Source: Hyaloraphidium curvatum (lineage: Eukaryota; Monoblepharomycota; Hyaloraphidiomycetes; Hyaloraphidiales; Hyaloraphidiaceae). Taken from it: 64,000 bases of DNA. Location of the stretch: the NCBI GenBank assembly GCA_025558095.1, contig JAIVFI010000041.1, positions 372,001 through 436,000 of the forward strand, given 5' to 3'. The notes beneath the pieces were generated by a model, which was given only the letters and a program-made list of their open reading frames with translations, was not told where the DNA came from and made no database searches. Positions within the stretch are counted from its first letter, which is position 1. Every line of letters starts with the position of its first letter. The translations under genes and the position numbers were made by a program. This document shows positions 28,501-37,167 of the stretch, in pieces.

Positions 28501-31053
28501 GCCGTTCGCGGTCTGCTTCGGGGTTCCAGCGCCCTTGCCAGCTCCGTCGTTCTTGCGAGACGAAAGCTGCCGCTGGAGGGTGGTGACGAGCGCCTGGAGC
28601 TCGTCGTCCTTGAGATTCTTCGCATCCACGTCGCCGGTCGTCAGCTTCGCTGCTTCCTTCTTGGCGGCGGTGCCCGCGGGGGCCGGTCCAGCCTCAACGC
28701 GCGGGCGATCGCCTTGGGAAGCCTCCTCGTGACGGATGGCGAGCACAGCCCGGTCCATGGTGACCGGGATGCCTTGCGCGGCCGAAGTGCGGAGCATCTT
28801 GACCACCACGTCGTACTTCTTCTCCATCCCGCGCAGGAACAGCCTCAACTGCTCGTGATCGGGGCCGTAGCCGGGGTTGATGAGGCGCAGCGACTCGGCG
28901 CTTTCGCGGATCCGATCGGCGAAAACCTCGATGCCCTCCCGCGGCTTCGGGGTCATGTTGGCGAAGTCCTGTAGCCAGATGTTCGCGTATTGCTGCGCCG
29001 TTGTGATGGCGTCCGCGGTGACGGCGTTGAACACCGCCTCGCATGCCATCATCCCGTCAAGGCGCATACGGATCGCATGGGTGTTGTCGACCGAGCGCCG
29101 GGCGATGCCCAGCGCCTTGCTGACGACTTTCTCGCGCTTCTCGAGCCTCAAGTCGAAAGACTCCCAGGCCTTCTGGATGGCGCTGATCTCGTTGGTCGAC
29201 GACAGCCTTATCGACATGCCTTCGCGCTCATCAGGGCTGATCACCGTAAACGTCTCCACGTTCATCACTTCGCGGTACGCTCGGATCATCTGCGGGGTGG
29301 CGACGGCGATATCGACGCCGTCGCCTGCGGCGAGCTCCCGCAGGGCTTCGAGCCAGGTGTCCCGCATGTACGCGGGCTCGCGGGTGTAATCAGGCATGTT
29401 GAGCACGTATAGTCCCGGCCTCTCGAGCGGGGTTGGGATCGGAGCGGGCGTCCGCCGGTGGGCGTCAGCGACTTCGTTCACGCTCAGCGCATTGGTGAGG
29501 CTGCGGAGCCAGGCAGGATAGTTCTTGCCGTCGTAACGGGCTCCGGTGTACGTGAAGGTGGTCGCCGATGCCATGATGATGCGGGGGGCGAGCTTCGATG
29601 CGGGGCGCGGAAACTGCGGGTTGCGCGCTCGAGCGGGCAGGCGGTTCTCTCACGGGGAACTCGGCCGGACCGGTTGGAAGGGGCTCCGAAGACGCTTCGG
29701 AGCCGAGTGAGTTCGAGTCAGACGACCAGTCGTCGAGCCGTGGGCTTGGGCTCGTGACCTGTCAGCGAGGGCAGCGCCGGGGGATCCGGGGGATCTCGGC
29801 GCGGCACGGGGCGACGTGCGCTCGGGGGGTCTGGAGTGGCTCGCGTCGGGAACGTCTGATTGTACCGACCAACGGTGGGTAGTCTATTCGAGGGACAGGC
29901 ATCCTTATATCCTGCTTTGCCACTGTGCGTCCTGCTCCGCCACGATGACGTCCCAATGACTCCTGAGTGTACCCGGTTCCCAACCCATCCCAGCAATCGG
30001 AGCAAGGGCGTATCCGTAACAAAAGATCGGTCGACACACGGAGGCAGTCCGAAATCACCGTCGGCGCAGGAGTCTGCTCGATGCTCGTGGTCTCTGTGGT
30101 CTCCGACGGCTCCAGCAAGGTCACTGCGGTGGCCTGCGAGGTGGCCGGAGGCGCTTCCGGTGCGGTCTCAGTCTCCAAAGTGCCGGTGGGCTTGGGCTTG
30201 ACGACCATGGTCTGCAGAGCGGTCAATGAGCTGAAAGTTTCCAGCATCCAAAGGATATAGAGCTCACCTGCGTGGTGGTCGACGGGACGGAAGTGGTTTC
30301 AGAAGGAGTCGTGAAGGAAATGCCAGGCGAGTCGGTCGAGGTCGAGATCTCGGTGGGGCAGACGGACACGACGGTTACAAAGTGCGAGAAGACGACGGTG
30401 CTGAAGTTGAACGTGATGGTCGCCGGGCAGGGGTCGAGCTGCGAGGAGAGGTGGTCAGGGCGTGCGAATGCAGGGCGGGCTGCGAGATCGCGCACCGTGC
30501 TGGGTTCGACGGTCCAAAGCGAGGTGATCGAGGGCTCGACGGTGCTCTGCGAAGCAAAAGGAGGTAAGAAATGCCGAGATAATGGAAAGATCGGAGCAAG
30601 GAAGGCGATAGAAAGGGCATCAGTGACGTTGGTCCCGCGCTGCCCAGCAGAGTGAGAACGCCGACCTTCGTGGCGCCACTGGGCTCCCCAGTCGTCGTGC
30701 TAGGCGCAGTAGTGGCATTGCTGAGCATCGGGAGGTACACGGTGTAGGTCCAGGTCTGCGGACAAAGGCACTTCAGAAGGGGCGCTCGCAAGTCACCGGT
30801 CGAGCTTTACCGTGAGCACAGTCTGCGTGGTCGTCGAGACAACGTGGGGCTGCAACGATAAAGGGAGAATGCTGAGCACACGTCCGCGCGTGCTGCTTCT
30901 GGGCCGTCTTCGCACCGCTTCGGTCCAGAAGTTGCGGCGGCAGAAGGCGCGCGCGGCGGCGTCGTTCGGCAGCGCGGACGCGCGCGGGACCGCGGCGAGC
31001 GCGAAGACGGTCACAAGGAGCGCGGCACTGGCGGCAGAGGCGACGCGGGCCAT
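22507..31053 (-). CDS. secreted Thr-rich protein, family member C, split by a copia element
   Basis: Fourteen exons, all joined in phase 0: 31053-30916, 30849-30811, 30755-30666, 30546-30496, 30438-30268, 30211-30059, [copia], 24110-23916, 23860-23711, 23656-23510, 23456-23310, 23253-23101, 23042-22899, 22835-22578, 22521-22507. Every internal exon length is a multiple of three and the predicted protein has 616 residues. Exon 1 has the signal peptide and FCRRNFWT block, exon 3 starts TWTYTVYLP, exon 5 has the Pro-Cys pair. The rest is Thr/Ser/Val/Glu-rich with repeated TTSE and STT themes, and the last exon encodes only TLTP. Intron 6 is 5948 nt because it holds the retrotransposon. A mucin-like wall or surface protein is inferred. 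Confidence 0.75.
24132..24136. repeat. target site duplication, left
   Basis: AAAGA immediately outside the left LTR, matched by the same five bases at 30022-30026. Confidence 0.9.
24137..24398 (-). repeat. 3' LTR of the copia element
   Basis: 262 bp, same sequence by eye as 29760-30021. It contains GGATATAAGG in element orientation, a TATA-like box. The terminal dinucleotides are TG and CA. Confidence 0.95.
24399..24407 (-). other. polypurine tract of the copia element
   Basis: GAGGGGGGG in element orientation lies directly against the TG of the 3' LTR and about 14 bases after the gag-pol stop, exactly where the plus-strand DNA primer is expected. Confidence 0.85.
24421..29574 (-). CDS. 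copia Gag-Pol polyprotein
   Basis: One 1717-residue frame with no internal stop. Domains in order: capsid-like Gag (1 to ~370), CCHC knuckle CYNCGGAGHIKKNC (~380), aspartic protease site LDSGATAHM (~568), GAG-pre-integrase HRRLGHMSQ (~716), integrase core with HSDVC and AIDDATRW (~785 on), reverse transcriptase with KWANKTKYN and the active site YVDDVLW (~1396), and RNase H with SSTEAELHGV and DNRGAIALA (~1600-1650). Protease, integrase, RT, RNase H is the copia order. All catalytic motifs are intact. Gag and Pol are in a single frame, so their ratio must be set after translation or by RNA processing. Confidence 0.96.
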   Translation of the reverse strand: MASATTFTYTGARYDGKNYPAWLRSLTNALSVNEVADAHRRTPAPIPTPLERPGLYVLNMPDYTREPAYMRDTWLEALRELAAGDGVDIAVATPQMIRAYREVMNVETFTVISPDEREGMSIRLSSTNEISAIQKAWESFDLRLEKREKVVSKALGIARRSVDNTHAIRMRLDGMMACEAVFNAVTADAITTAQQYANIWLQDFANMTPKPREGIEVFADRIRESAESLRLINPGYGPDHEQLRLFLRGMEKKYDVVVKMLRTSAAQGIPVTMDRAVLAIRHEEASQGDRPRVEAGPAPAGTAAKKEAAKLTTGDVDAKNLKDDELQALVTTLQRQLSSRKNDGAGKGAGTPKQTANGDKGKATVGKPPRQGPAAAVRCYNCGGAGHIKKNCPSPPQPGGGSDEEQLSLIAVHDAGDDDELEELLAAHADPLADMFVVQDALDSSDAKNWSSDDEHLYDSDASVGRESTASTDNGAQSTPSPAPVADNEMPPLEDIDSDSEDETEIVRGKVKTGRAPIVPKQGFPAEEAAKREGPTAGAPPTEAGTADNTALVADDLEESSRNGAHVWKLDSGATAHMTPRTDCFVPGTLRPIESKVFLGNKTQVAATAIGDAVIWARSKDGWVPCLLPDTLVVPELAYNLLSIKFATRKGQKITFKHTYCEIYRREDDKKPRAVFSTPGKSFAILAYIAKPSAEAGEALPAVKLDEHEEFQLWHRRLGHMSQGRMHDIARKNGLADVDTSGWTRQQLGFCYACAQGKLTQAPMPPAEKQERDFLDLVHSDVCDMSVEGHDRSKVFTTAIDDATRWADLITHYSKAGASKAFEKMTKQWATESERNLKAARVDRGGEYEELGRYLEDKGARLETPAPNTSAQNGIAERYNRTIVECALTMLTDANLPKRLWPHAVRHANWLGNRSPHAALGGISPYEARYGQKPKLGKLPAFGCPAVGRIPVSTLPHKLDPHGFAGVFVGFPPGTKGFRIADPKTGAYKDFQTAVFDEGVIPPVRLPALPTQGHPALRPRVVFGDNNPAPANETPSSPPADAAGAQSSGSGGDDRQDAGAQDDHPQEARGGTRRSIRAGAGQRRINDGSSMLDEWEELHRQHSAIKEDDEDGDVDPDDHLAASHLGLAALLSSAAQRAVELAGVANVDEIGNPEPTFKEALAGPHREAWLKAFVAELRGIIERDTIEAATLPPGRRAIGCKWANKTKYNSDGSEEKKKARLVAQGFTQKEGIDFKEVFAPTAKLSTIRFLISLLADPSLHAAHTDVKLAYLFGELKELLFMREPEGYAQVLELVLKEPDLDAATKAKTEELLAAAGRGGVLRLLRPLYGLRQAGYEWNRKLDATLRGDGTQEEEAMLRTRKEAARTLQGMGFENSPADPCLYFRHSDDGKWILAAIYVDDVLWVSNDRAYLDEAKNQFKSIFTITDKGEPEFIVGMRIRRGDGWASIDQSTYTRNLLEEFGMTDCRPVNSPMDSGVLTFDMCPQTPEARAAMADKPYARGVGLAMYLAEGTRPDIVSTVHNLAAFMTNPGQEHWAALKRLLRYLAGTVDFGIKYTQGKGQIYGYSDADWASDVNDRKSVTGLAFFNNGAAISWISRKMQTVALSSTEAELHGVVMAAKEGLSWRNKLDTIGMPVTEPTVIYCDNRGAIALAAAPTSKDSTKHVAIKSFFLRDAIERDAIKLVYVPTAQNAADILTKALPGARMDVARRALGVVRLKL
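29760..30021 (-). repeat. 5' LTR of the copia element
   Basis: 262 bp, promoter-bearing LTR upstream of the gag-pol frame. The TATA-like GGATATAAGG would drive genomic RNA. The inner boundary is followed in element direction by GGTCACGAGCCC; no clear tRNA primer-binding match was recognised. Confidence 0.95.
30022..30026. repeat. target site duplication, right
   Basis: AAAGA immediately outside the right LTR; partner of 24132-24136. Removing the element and one copy restores a 58-nt GT-AG intron. Confidence 0.9.
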
Positions 31054-31145
31054 GGCTGCGGGCGGGAGCGAGGTCCAGAGAGAGGGTGGAAGGGACGGCC
31101 GGCCCGACTGACCGACTGACCGACTTCTCGACCGCCACGCCAGCG

Positions 31146-31703
31146 ATGTCAATTCTCTGGCGCCGACTCGACACCGAGGGGCACGACAGCGCGCGTCTCA
31201 TTTCACTCGGAGATTCGTGGCGAATCGTCGGGACAGCCGTGTTTCTCGGCGACGGCGGGGAGCCGTGCCGGATGGACTACGAGGTCGACGCGTCTCCCAC
31301 TTTCGAAACGCGCCGCGCCGCCGTGCGAGGCTGGGTCGGGGAGACGCCCGTCGAGCACATTATCTCGGTCGACTCGGAGAGGAAGTGGACGCTGGACGGG
31401 ACCGCGGTGCCCAAGTGCGACAACTGCGTGGACGTGGACCTCTCCTTCACCCCCGCCACCAACCTGCTCCCTCTGCGCCGCCTCGCTCTCCAGCAAGACC
31501 AAAACGTTTCTGTTACGGCAGCGTGGCTGACGTTCCCCGAGTTCGGTCTGGAGACCCTCAATCAGTCGTACCTGAACCGTGGCGGGGGCAAGTTTGCGTA
31601 CGAGGCCCCGGACCTGGACTTCAAAGCAGAGCTGGCTGTGCGCGAGGACGGGTTCGTGAGCAGCTACGAGGGGCTCTGGAAGGAGGTGGTGAAGGGAGAT
31701 TGA
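31146..31703 (+). CDS. putative glycolipid-binding protein (DUF1089 type)
   Basis: An intronless 185-residue protein covering the whole family fold. Seen are WRRLDTEGHDSARL at the start, a middle strand DYEVDASPTFETRRAAV, the hallmark region DVDLSFTPATNLLPLRRL, and a C-terminal EAPDLDFKAELAV followed by GFVSSYEGLW. Family members are small cytosolic beta-barrel proteins of bacteria and some fungi, linked only loosely to glycolipid binding. The start lies 92 bases from the divergent start of Thr-rich gene C, so both may share a promoter; that spacer contains a CCGACTGA tandem. A bacterial source is possible. Confidence 0.82.
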   Translation: MSILWRRLDTEGHDSARLISLGDSWRIVGTAVFLGDGGEPCRMDYEVDASPTFETRRAAVRGWVGETPVEHIISVDSERKWTLDGTAVPKCDNCVDVDLSFTPATNLLPLRRLALQQDQNVSVTAAWLTFPEFGLETLNQSYLNRGGGKFAYEAPDLDFKAELAVREDGFVSSYEGLWKEVVKGD

Positions 31704-31730
31704 CGTCTTGAACGACCCGGATTGAACAGC

Positions 31731-32796
31731 TCAGCGGTTCCACTTCTTGATGAACGCCACGGCCTCCTTGTTGACCTCCTTCGGGTGGCTCGCGCTCAGG
31801 AAGTGCTGCCCCTTCTCAACCACGATCACCTTGGCCTCGGGCGAGTTGGTGAACAGCTTGATCTCCTCCTGGGCGTTGGCGACGGAGTAGACTACGTCCG
31901 CCGTGCCGTGCATCCACAGAACGGGGCAGCGGATGTCGCCTAGGCGGAGTTGGAGGCCATCGCGCGACGAGAGGTTGATGGCTGGCAAGCGGGCGCCGGA
32001 TTAGCCAACCAAACCCAAAACACGGTGCCGAAGGACCCACCGCTGACCCAAATCCTCCTCCGCCCGTCATCGCCAGTGTAGTTCTTCGAGTAGGCATCGA
32101 TCCAGAACTTCTTAAGCTCCGGGTCCACGTCCGCGCCGAGCCCGGCCCCTGGACCGAAATCAGCGAAGCACCGCAACCCAACAGCCGGGCACCCCACCGA
32201 CGACCATCTCGCTAAAGTCCAGCGGCACCACCCAGTCGTCCCCCACGGGCTTCGAGTACGCCTCGATGACGGGCGCGCAGAACCCGACGCCGTCCCAGCA
32301 GCCGAGCTGCCTGCTCCGCTCCGACTCGTAGTCCATCGACGTGCCCAGCGGGATGATGCCCTGCACCACGTCCGGCGCCAGGAGGGCCATGCGTGCGGCG
32401 ATCCAGCCGCCCTGGGAGGTGCCGAGGACAAAGGCCTTCTTGATGCCGAGGGCCTCGAGGACCTGGAGGGCGGCGATGGCGGTATCCCAGTAGGTGAACT
32501 GGATCGTCGGGTCGGGACCGCGTCAGAAGGCGAATCGGAACGCGTGCGGGCCTGCCCACGTGAGGAACGTCGGTCCGCGTCTTCCCGTGCCCGAACGGCT
32601 CGACCGCCAGCAGGTTGGCCGTCGCCGACAGCTCGGCATCCTCGAACTGCGGGTGGTACAGGTCGCTGGACGTCGTGAACGAGTTGGCCATGACCAGCGT
32701 GGGCTTGCTGGGGTCGTAGGAGGGCATCTGGTAGCCGACCGTCGCGTTCAGGTGCGCGACCTTGACGGTCTTCACGTTGGCGTTGGGGGCGGGCAT
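31731..32796 (-). CDS. alpha/beta hydrolase
   Basis: Four exons (32796-32569, 32498-32193, 32149-32041, 31981-31731) close to 297 residues. The fold runs as expected: PTLVMANSFTTSSDLY (oxyanion region), a NLLAVEPFGHGKT strand, the nucleophile elbow LGTSQGGW (Ser in GxSxG), a cap with CWDGVGF, the acid strand CPVLWMHGTADVV and the C-terminal His in GQHFLSASHP. All triad residues can be seen. The substrate cannot be told from sequence. It has the size and arrangement of fungal esterase or epoxide-hydrolase-like proteins. No targeting signal is obvious. Confidence 0.82.
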
Positions 32797-33016
32797 CGCG
32801 GTGCAAAGGGCTCTCCGACGACCTCGGGAGGAGCGAGGACGCGAATGGACGCGGTCTGGTAGGAAGCTGGCCACCGGAAACGCGCGGAAAAGGATCGTTT
32901 TGTCTCCCGACGGAAGGGCCCTTGCGGCCCGATCGGATCGGCGGCATCGCGGGCGACGACTTCCCCCGATCCAACAAGAATGGCAAAGCGTCAACGATTC
33001 TCGAAGCACGTATATG

Positions 33017-34599
33017 CTAATCCACCTTGCCGACGACGAGGGTCGCGTTTCCCCCGCCGAAGCCGAAGGAGTTGCTCATCGCGAAACGGATGTCCGCATC
33101 GGCCTTCTCGGGCCCGTCCATCACGTGGAGGATATCGCGGGTGCCGACAGGAACAGACGGAGTGGCTATGGGGTTCTTCAGGTTGCGCGTGTGGGGAATC
33201 GTTTGCTGTCACGGGCGAGGCGACGAAAGATTAGAAGTCGAAAGCCCAATCTCTCCGAGTCCCAAAAACTCACCGTCCGCAACGCCCAGAGCGTGAGAAT
33301 GAGCTCGCCGGCTCCCGCGGCACCCATCATGTGGCCAAGAGAGGGCTTGCACGACGAAACCCGCAGCGGGCCGCGGGTGCCGGCAAAAGCGCGGGCGATT
33401 GCCAGCAGCTCCGCCTCGTCCCCGGCCAGGGTCGCGGTGGCGTGGGCGTTCACGTAGCCCACATCTGTGGCGACGTCGGCTGTTGTCCGGTCGCCCAAGG
33501 TGCGCGCGGCGTCCTCCAGCGCCCTGGTCATGCTGAACATGGCCCCCGTCCCCTCGGGATCGGGCCGCACGGGGTGGAAAGCGTCCGCGGCGCTGCCGTA
33601 GCCCAAGATCTCGCCCAGCACGGGCACTCCCCGTGCGCGGGCGTGATCCATGTCCTCGAGGACGACGAGGGCGGCACCTTCCCCGACGAGAAGTCCGCAG
33701 CGGTCGACGTCGAACGGCCGGCACAGCATCCTCGGGTCCCCGTCCGACGGGCTCCCAAACTTGGGCAGCGCGCGGAGCTTGGCGAAGCCCGCCAGTCCCA
33801 AAGGCGCCACAGTGGCATCAGCGCCCCCAGCAATGGTCACATCGGCATATCCGTGCCGGACCAGCCTGAACGCTTCGCCAATGGCCACGGTACCGGTCGT
33901 GCAGGCCGTTGTCGGGCAGGAAATGGGGCCGCGGAAGCCGTACTCGGCCGCAACGGCCCCGGCGGGGATGTTGGCGAGGGATCGGGGGAGGAACATGGGG
34001 GAGAAGCCGCGGTACGAGGCCGAAGCGAGCGTCGCCGCGTGGTCGAACCAGTCCTGCAGGCTGCCCACCGATGAACCGATAACGACGGCCTGAAAGCGTG
34101 CGGCTAGGTTACAATCTCGTGGCGAGGGAATCGCGGTGCCTCACAGTTGTGTCGCGATCCCCGCGTGACTCGGGCGGCCACTTCGCCTGCGAGAGCGCCT
34201 CGTGGGCCGCAGCGAGGGCCATCTTGACCACCTTCGGCGTCCGCTTCTCATCCTGGACATAGCAATATGTCAACAGGTGCTCATGATCGTTCAAAACGCG
34301 TCACGGACCCCGTTCCTGCCGACCCATTTGTCTCCCCGGATAACGTCGAAGTCCACGCGCGCTCCAACCCGGCATGGGAATCCGTCGTAGTCCTTCTCCG
34401 GCAGAAACACGGCACCAGAATCCCCAGCCAAAAGGCGCGACCAGGTCTCGGGGAAGCTGAGCCCGAGGGAAGAGACGAGGCCGACGCCCGTCACTGCGAC
34501 GCGTCTCTCCCGCGGCCGCGAGCTGTTCCGCGTCCCGAAATCACGGGAGCGGAAGACACGTTTCGTTGCCGAAAGAGGATATCGGAGCGCAGACGACAT
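33017..34599 (-). CDS. 3-oxoacyl-ACP synthase, FabF/mitochondrial type
   Basis: Four exons (34599-34324, 34252-34145, 34089-33274, 33205-33017; introns 71, 55 and 68 nt) close to 462 residues. It performs the Claisen condensation of acyl and malonyl-ACP in type II fatty acid synthesis. The N-terminus is Arg/Ser-rich without acidic residues up to RRVAVTGVGLVSSLG, which fits a mitochondrial presequence, as for yeast Cem1. The active Cys is in CPTTACTTGT. The first His lies in NAHATATLAGDEAE, where the usual Gly after His is Ala. The second is in KPSLGHMMGAAGAGE. The end motif is SFGFGGGNATLVV, with Gly for the common Thr. It could feed lipoate synthesis in mitochondria. Confidence 0.88.
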
Positions 34600-34722
34600 C
34601 GCATCGCGACAGCTCGCGCGTCTGCGAAATGTGTTGACCGTTTACACGTACAGGCGCAATCAGCGGACTTTTGTCGTTGACTTCTGCGATCATGCTTTCC
34701 TTCTCAATATACGTAGCTCGTT

Positions 34723-35394
34723 TCATCCGAAGCTGATCCCACAGCAGGTACCGTCGAGGTCGGTGTACAGGTTCGTGCGCTCCGCGTCGTAGTCCGCCGG
34801 CTTGTCCCGGATCAGCATGATGGCAGTGATCACGCGGGTCTTCGCCGCGAACTCGCTCTGGAGGGCGTACGTTCCTTCCTTGGGCCGTCCCCCGGGGAGT
34901 TTGTCCAGCTCCTGCTTCATGGGCGGCTTGTCGAAGACGATGAGCTTGCCCAGGTACTTCTCAGCCGCACCCTCCCGCCGCGCGTCCGCGGATGAGCCGG
35001 ACGGGGGTTCAACGTCCGCAGGCAATGCCTCGGCATCGCCAGACGCGTCCTTGGGTTCCTTGACGCCCCTTTCCTTGGCCTTCTTCTCCAGGTCCTCCCA
35101 CTCCCGGAGCGCGTCCTCGGCCGGCCCAATCGCGTTCTCCTGGAACCCGCCCATTTCATTCCGCAGTCTGCCGAACTCCTTCGTGTCGCCCTTTGCCCGC
35201 GCTTCCTCGGATGCCTTCTTCATCCCCTCGTATTCCGCACTGAGCTCGGCCAGCTTCTTCCGGGCCGCTTCCGCGTTCTTGGGCGCGTTGCGGAGGGAAT
35301 CAGCCTCCGCCTTGGCGCGGGACGCGTCGGAGGCGAGTTTCTGATACTGCGCATGGTGCGCGAGGAGCGCGGCGTGGTACGCTTTTTCGTCCAT
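34723..35394 (-). CDS. coiled-coil protein of unknown function
   Basis: Intronless, 223 residues. The first ~125 residues are almost all helix-forming Ala/Glu/Lys/Arg heptads (LASDASRAKAEADSL, KKLAELSAEYEGMKKA), a likely coiled coil. An acidic, Pro/Ser linker follows. The last ~70 residues form a small domain, YLGKLIVFDKPPMKQEL then ALQSEFAAKTRVITAIMLI and a final TCCGISFG. I do not recognise the family. It lies head to head with nothing; its stop is about 120 bases from the ketoacyl synthase start. Confidence 0.6.
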   Translation of the reverse strand: MDEKAYHAALLAHHAQYQKLASDASRAKAEADSLRNAPKNAEAARKKLAELSAEYEGMKKASEEARAKGDTKEFGRLRNEMGGFQENAIGPAEDALREWEDLEKKAKERGVKEPKDASGDAEALPADVEPPSGSSADARREGAAEKYLGKLIVFDKPPMKQELDKLPGGRPKEGTYALQSEFAAKTRVITAIMLIRDKPADYDAERTNLYTDLDGTCCGISFG

Positions 35395-35516
35395 CGTTCG
35401 GGTGTGTTCGGCTTTGCTGGACCCTGAGGAGGCGCGGGTGCGGGAGTGCCTCCCGCGGCCGAGTCCCTGCGCACGACTCGAATATCGATCACCTGGATCA
35501 GATTCCAATCTGTTGT

Positions 35517-36505
35517 CTACAGCTTCGCCTTGTTCCACCAGTTGAGCCACGTCGGCGCGTCCTTCACCTTCCCCTTGAAAGCCGGGCTCCTCTTCTCCTT
35601 GAAGCTGTCCAGCCCCTCGGACACGTCGACGTTCTTCCCGACCACGAAGTGGTGCAGCGCACGCGAGTCAAGGAGGTGCTGCTCCTTCGACGACCCGGCC
35701 GCGTGCACGACGAGGGCCTTGGTCGCCGCGTTGGCCGGCACGCTGCATTCCTTTGCGATCTCCCTCGCGATCTCGAGCGCGCACGGCATCACGTCCTCCG
35801 GCTTGTCGACCAGCTCGAAGAACAGCGGCGCGACGGCGGGGTGCGAGGCCGACATGATGCGGCCGGTGAGGAAGAGGCCGAGGGCGCGGGACTGCCCCAG
35901 GAGGCGGGGGAGGTGGTAGGTCGACATGGACTCGGGGACGATGCCGCGGCGGGTGAAGACCCAGCCGATCTTGTTGTCCTTGAAGGTGATCCGGATGTCC
36001 ATCGGTAGGATCATGGTAGCGCCGATCCCGACGGTGACGCCGTTCAGTGCTGCGATGGTCTTTCGGCGCGACATCGAAGGTTCAGAGAGATGTGCCATGA
36101 AGCGGAAACAGATGAAGACGCACCACTTTCTTGCAGTCCTCGAAGGCGAACGCCAGGGGTCCCCCCGGGTCCCTGTGCTCCTCCTCCTTGACGGGGTCCT
36201 TGACCCGCACGCCGTACCGGTTGTCGGGATTCGACAGCGTCGCGCCGGCGGAGAAGGCGCGGCCGGAGCCGGTCACGATGATGACCTTGCACGCGTCGTC
36301 GGCTTCGAGCTGGTGGACGGCCGCGTTGACCTCGGAGAGGTCGATGGCGCCCACGGCATTGAGCTCTGACGCGAGAATGAGTCGCCGAAAGGGGCGGAGA
36401 AGTGCGGAGGTGGCCACCTTTCGGCCTATCGAAGGTAATGATTCCGACACCGGTGTCCTCGACCGCGACCTTTATTGTCTTGTAGTGGGAGTAGGCGGAC
36501 GCCAT
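35517..36505 (-). CDS. enoyl-CoA hydratase/isomerase (crotonase) family protein
   Basis: Three exons (36505-36418, 36365-36127, 36059-35517; introns 52 and 67 nt) close to 289 residues. The crotonase fold is complete: GVGIITFDRP, NAVGAIDLSEVN, CKVIIVTGSGRAFSAGATLS (first oxyanion-hole loop), TIAALNGVTVGIGATMILPMDIRI (second oxyanion hole) and FTRRGIVPESMST. The Glu in GIVPES is in the place of the second catalytic acid, whereas the position of the first is Met-Ile-Leu-Pro, so it may be a hydratase-like isomerase. No peroxisomal SKL ending (it ends NKAKL). Probable role: fatty acid or amino acid breakdown. Confidence 0.85.
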
Positions 36506-37167
36506 TGGAGCCCCAGCGACCGAAGCACAAGAGCGGCGGCGAATAGACGAAGGTGTGCGACGCGTCGAAGCGGGTTGCGGTAGGTCCACGGAGTTGAATC
36601 GGCCCGGGAGACGCGGAGTTTCCGGAGATGAAGCGGTCCCTCCCTAGTCCGCCCGGCCGCCGCCCGACCGCCCGCCGACCACCCTACCACCCGAGGAACA
36701 CGCAGAAAGAGGTGAATCCAAAAAAGAACTGGTCAATCGAAGGTCCCGGAAGCGATGTTGCTGGCATCCGCCTTCCGGTGAAGTCTTTCGGACTCGATCC
36801 GCCACTGATGCCCCTGAAGGGCTTGGCGTTGAAGGACAGACCCGGCCAGGGGAAGCTAGTACGAAGATGGATGTTCAAAACTGGTCATCGTACACGGCGT
36901 CCGAGAGATCCGCAGCGGATTGCTCGGATTCGAACGGCTGGCTCGCCCGAGGCGGTTGCTTGGCAGAAATGATTCACTCCCGAGGGCGTCGACGTGCTGG
37001 ATCCTGCGACATCTGCCATTCCCGAGGACACGCGAGAGGTTTACGATGGTGAGCTCGAGGAGATAGAGAAATTCTGCTTAGAGCTCGCACCTACGAATTC
37101 CCCGCGGGGCATCCGTCCCCGGACCTCTCATCACTCCCAACTCCCCCCACCGCCCCCGACCGCAGCC
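36506..37167. other. intergenic region upstream of Thr-rich gene B
   Basis: About 660 bases between the crotonase start (minus) and the Thr-rich gene B start (plus), so a divergent promoter region. The last ~35 bases before the ATG (CCCCCCACCGCCCCCG then CCGCAGCC) match those before gene A, suggesting a conserved leader. No gene or RNA is recognised. Confidence 0.5.

Larger units (their letters stand above)
24137..30021 (-). mobile_element. complete Ty1/copia LTR retrotransposon
   Basis: 5885 bp with two 262-bp LTRs that look identical by eye, one uninterrupted 1717-codon gag-pol frame, a polypurine tract next to the 3' LTR and a perfect 5-bp target duplication AAAGA on both sides. LTR ends are TGTTAC and CTGACA in element orientation. 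Identical LTRs and an open frame mean very recent insertion and probable autonomy. It sits inside intron 6 of the Thr-rich gene C, in the same transcriptional direction. Confidence 0.96.

Noticed and set aside
31108-31130. Short CCGACTGA tandem near 31.1 kb as a CRISPR or satellite array
   Set aside because: Only two to three units with no spacers; it is a local promoter repeat at most.
36628-36972. A 114-codon open frame upstream of Thr-rich gene B
   Set aside because: No domain, poor composition, and located in a divergent promoter region.
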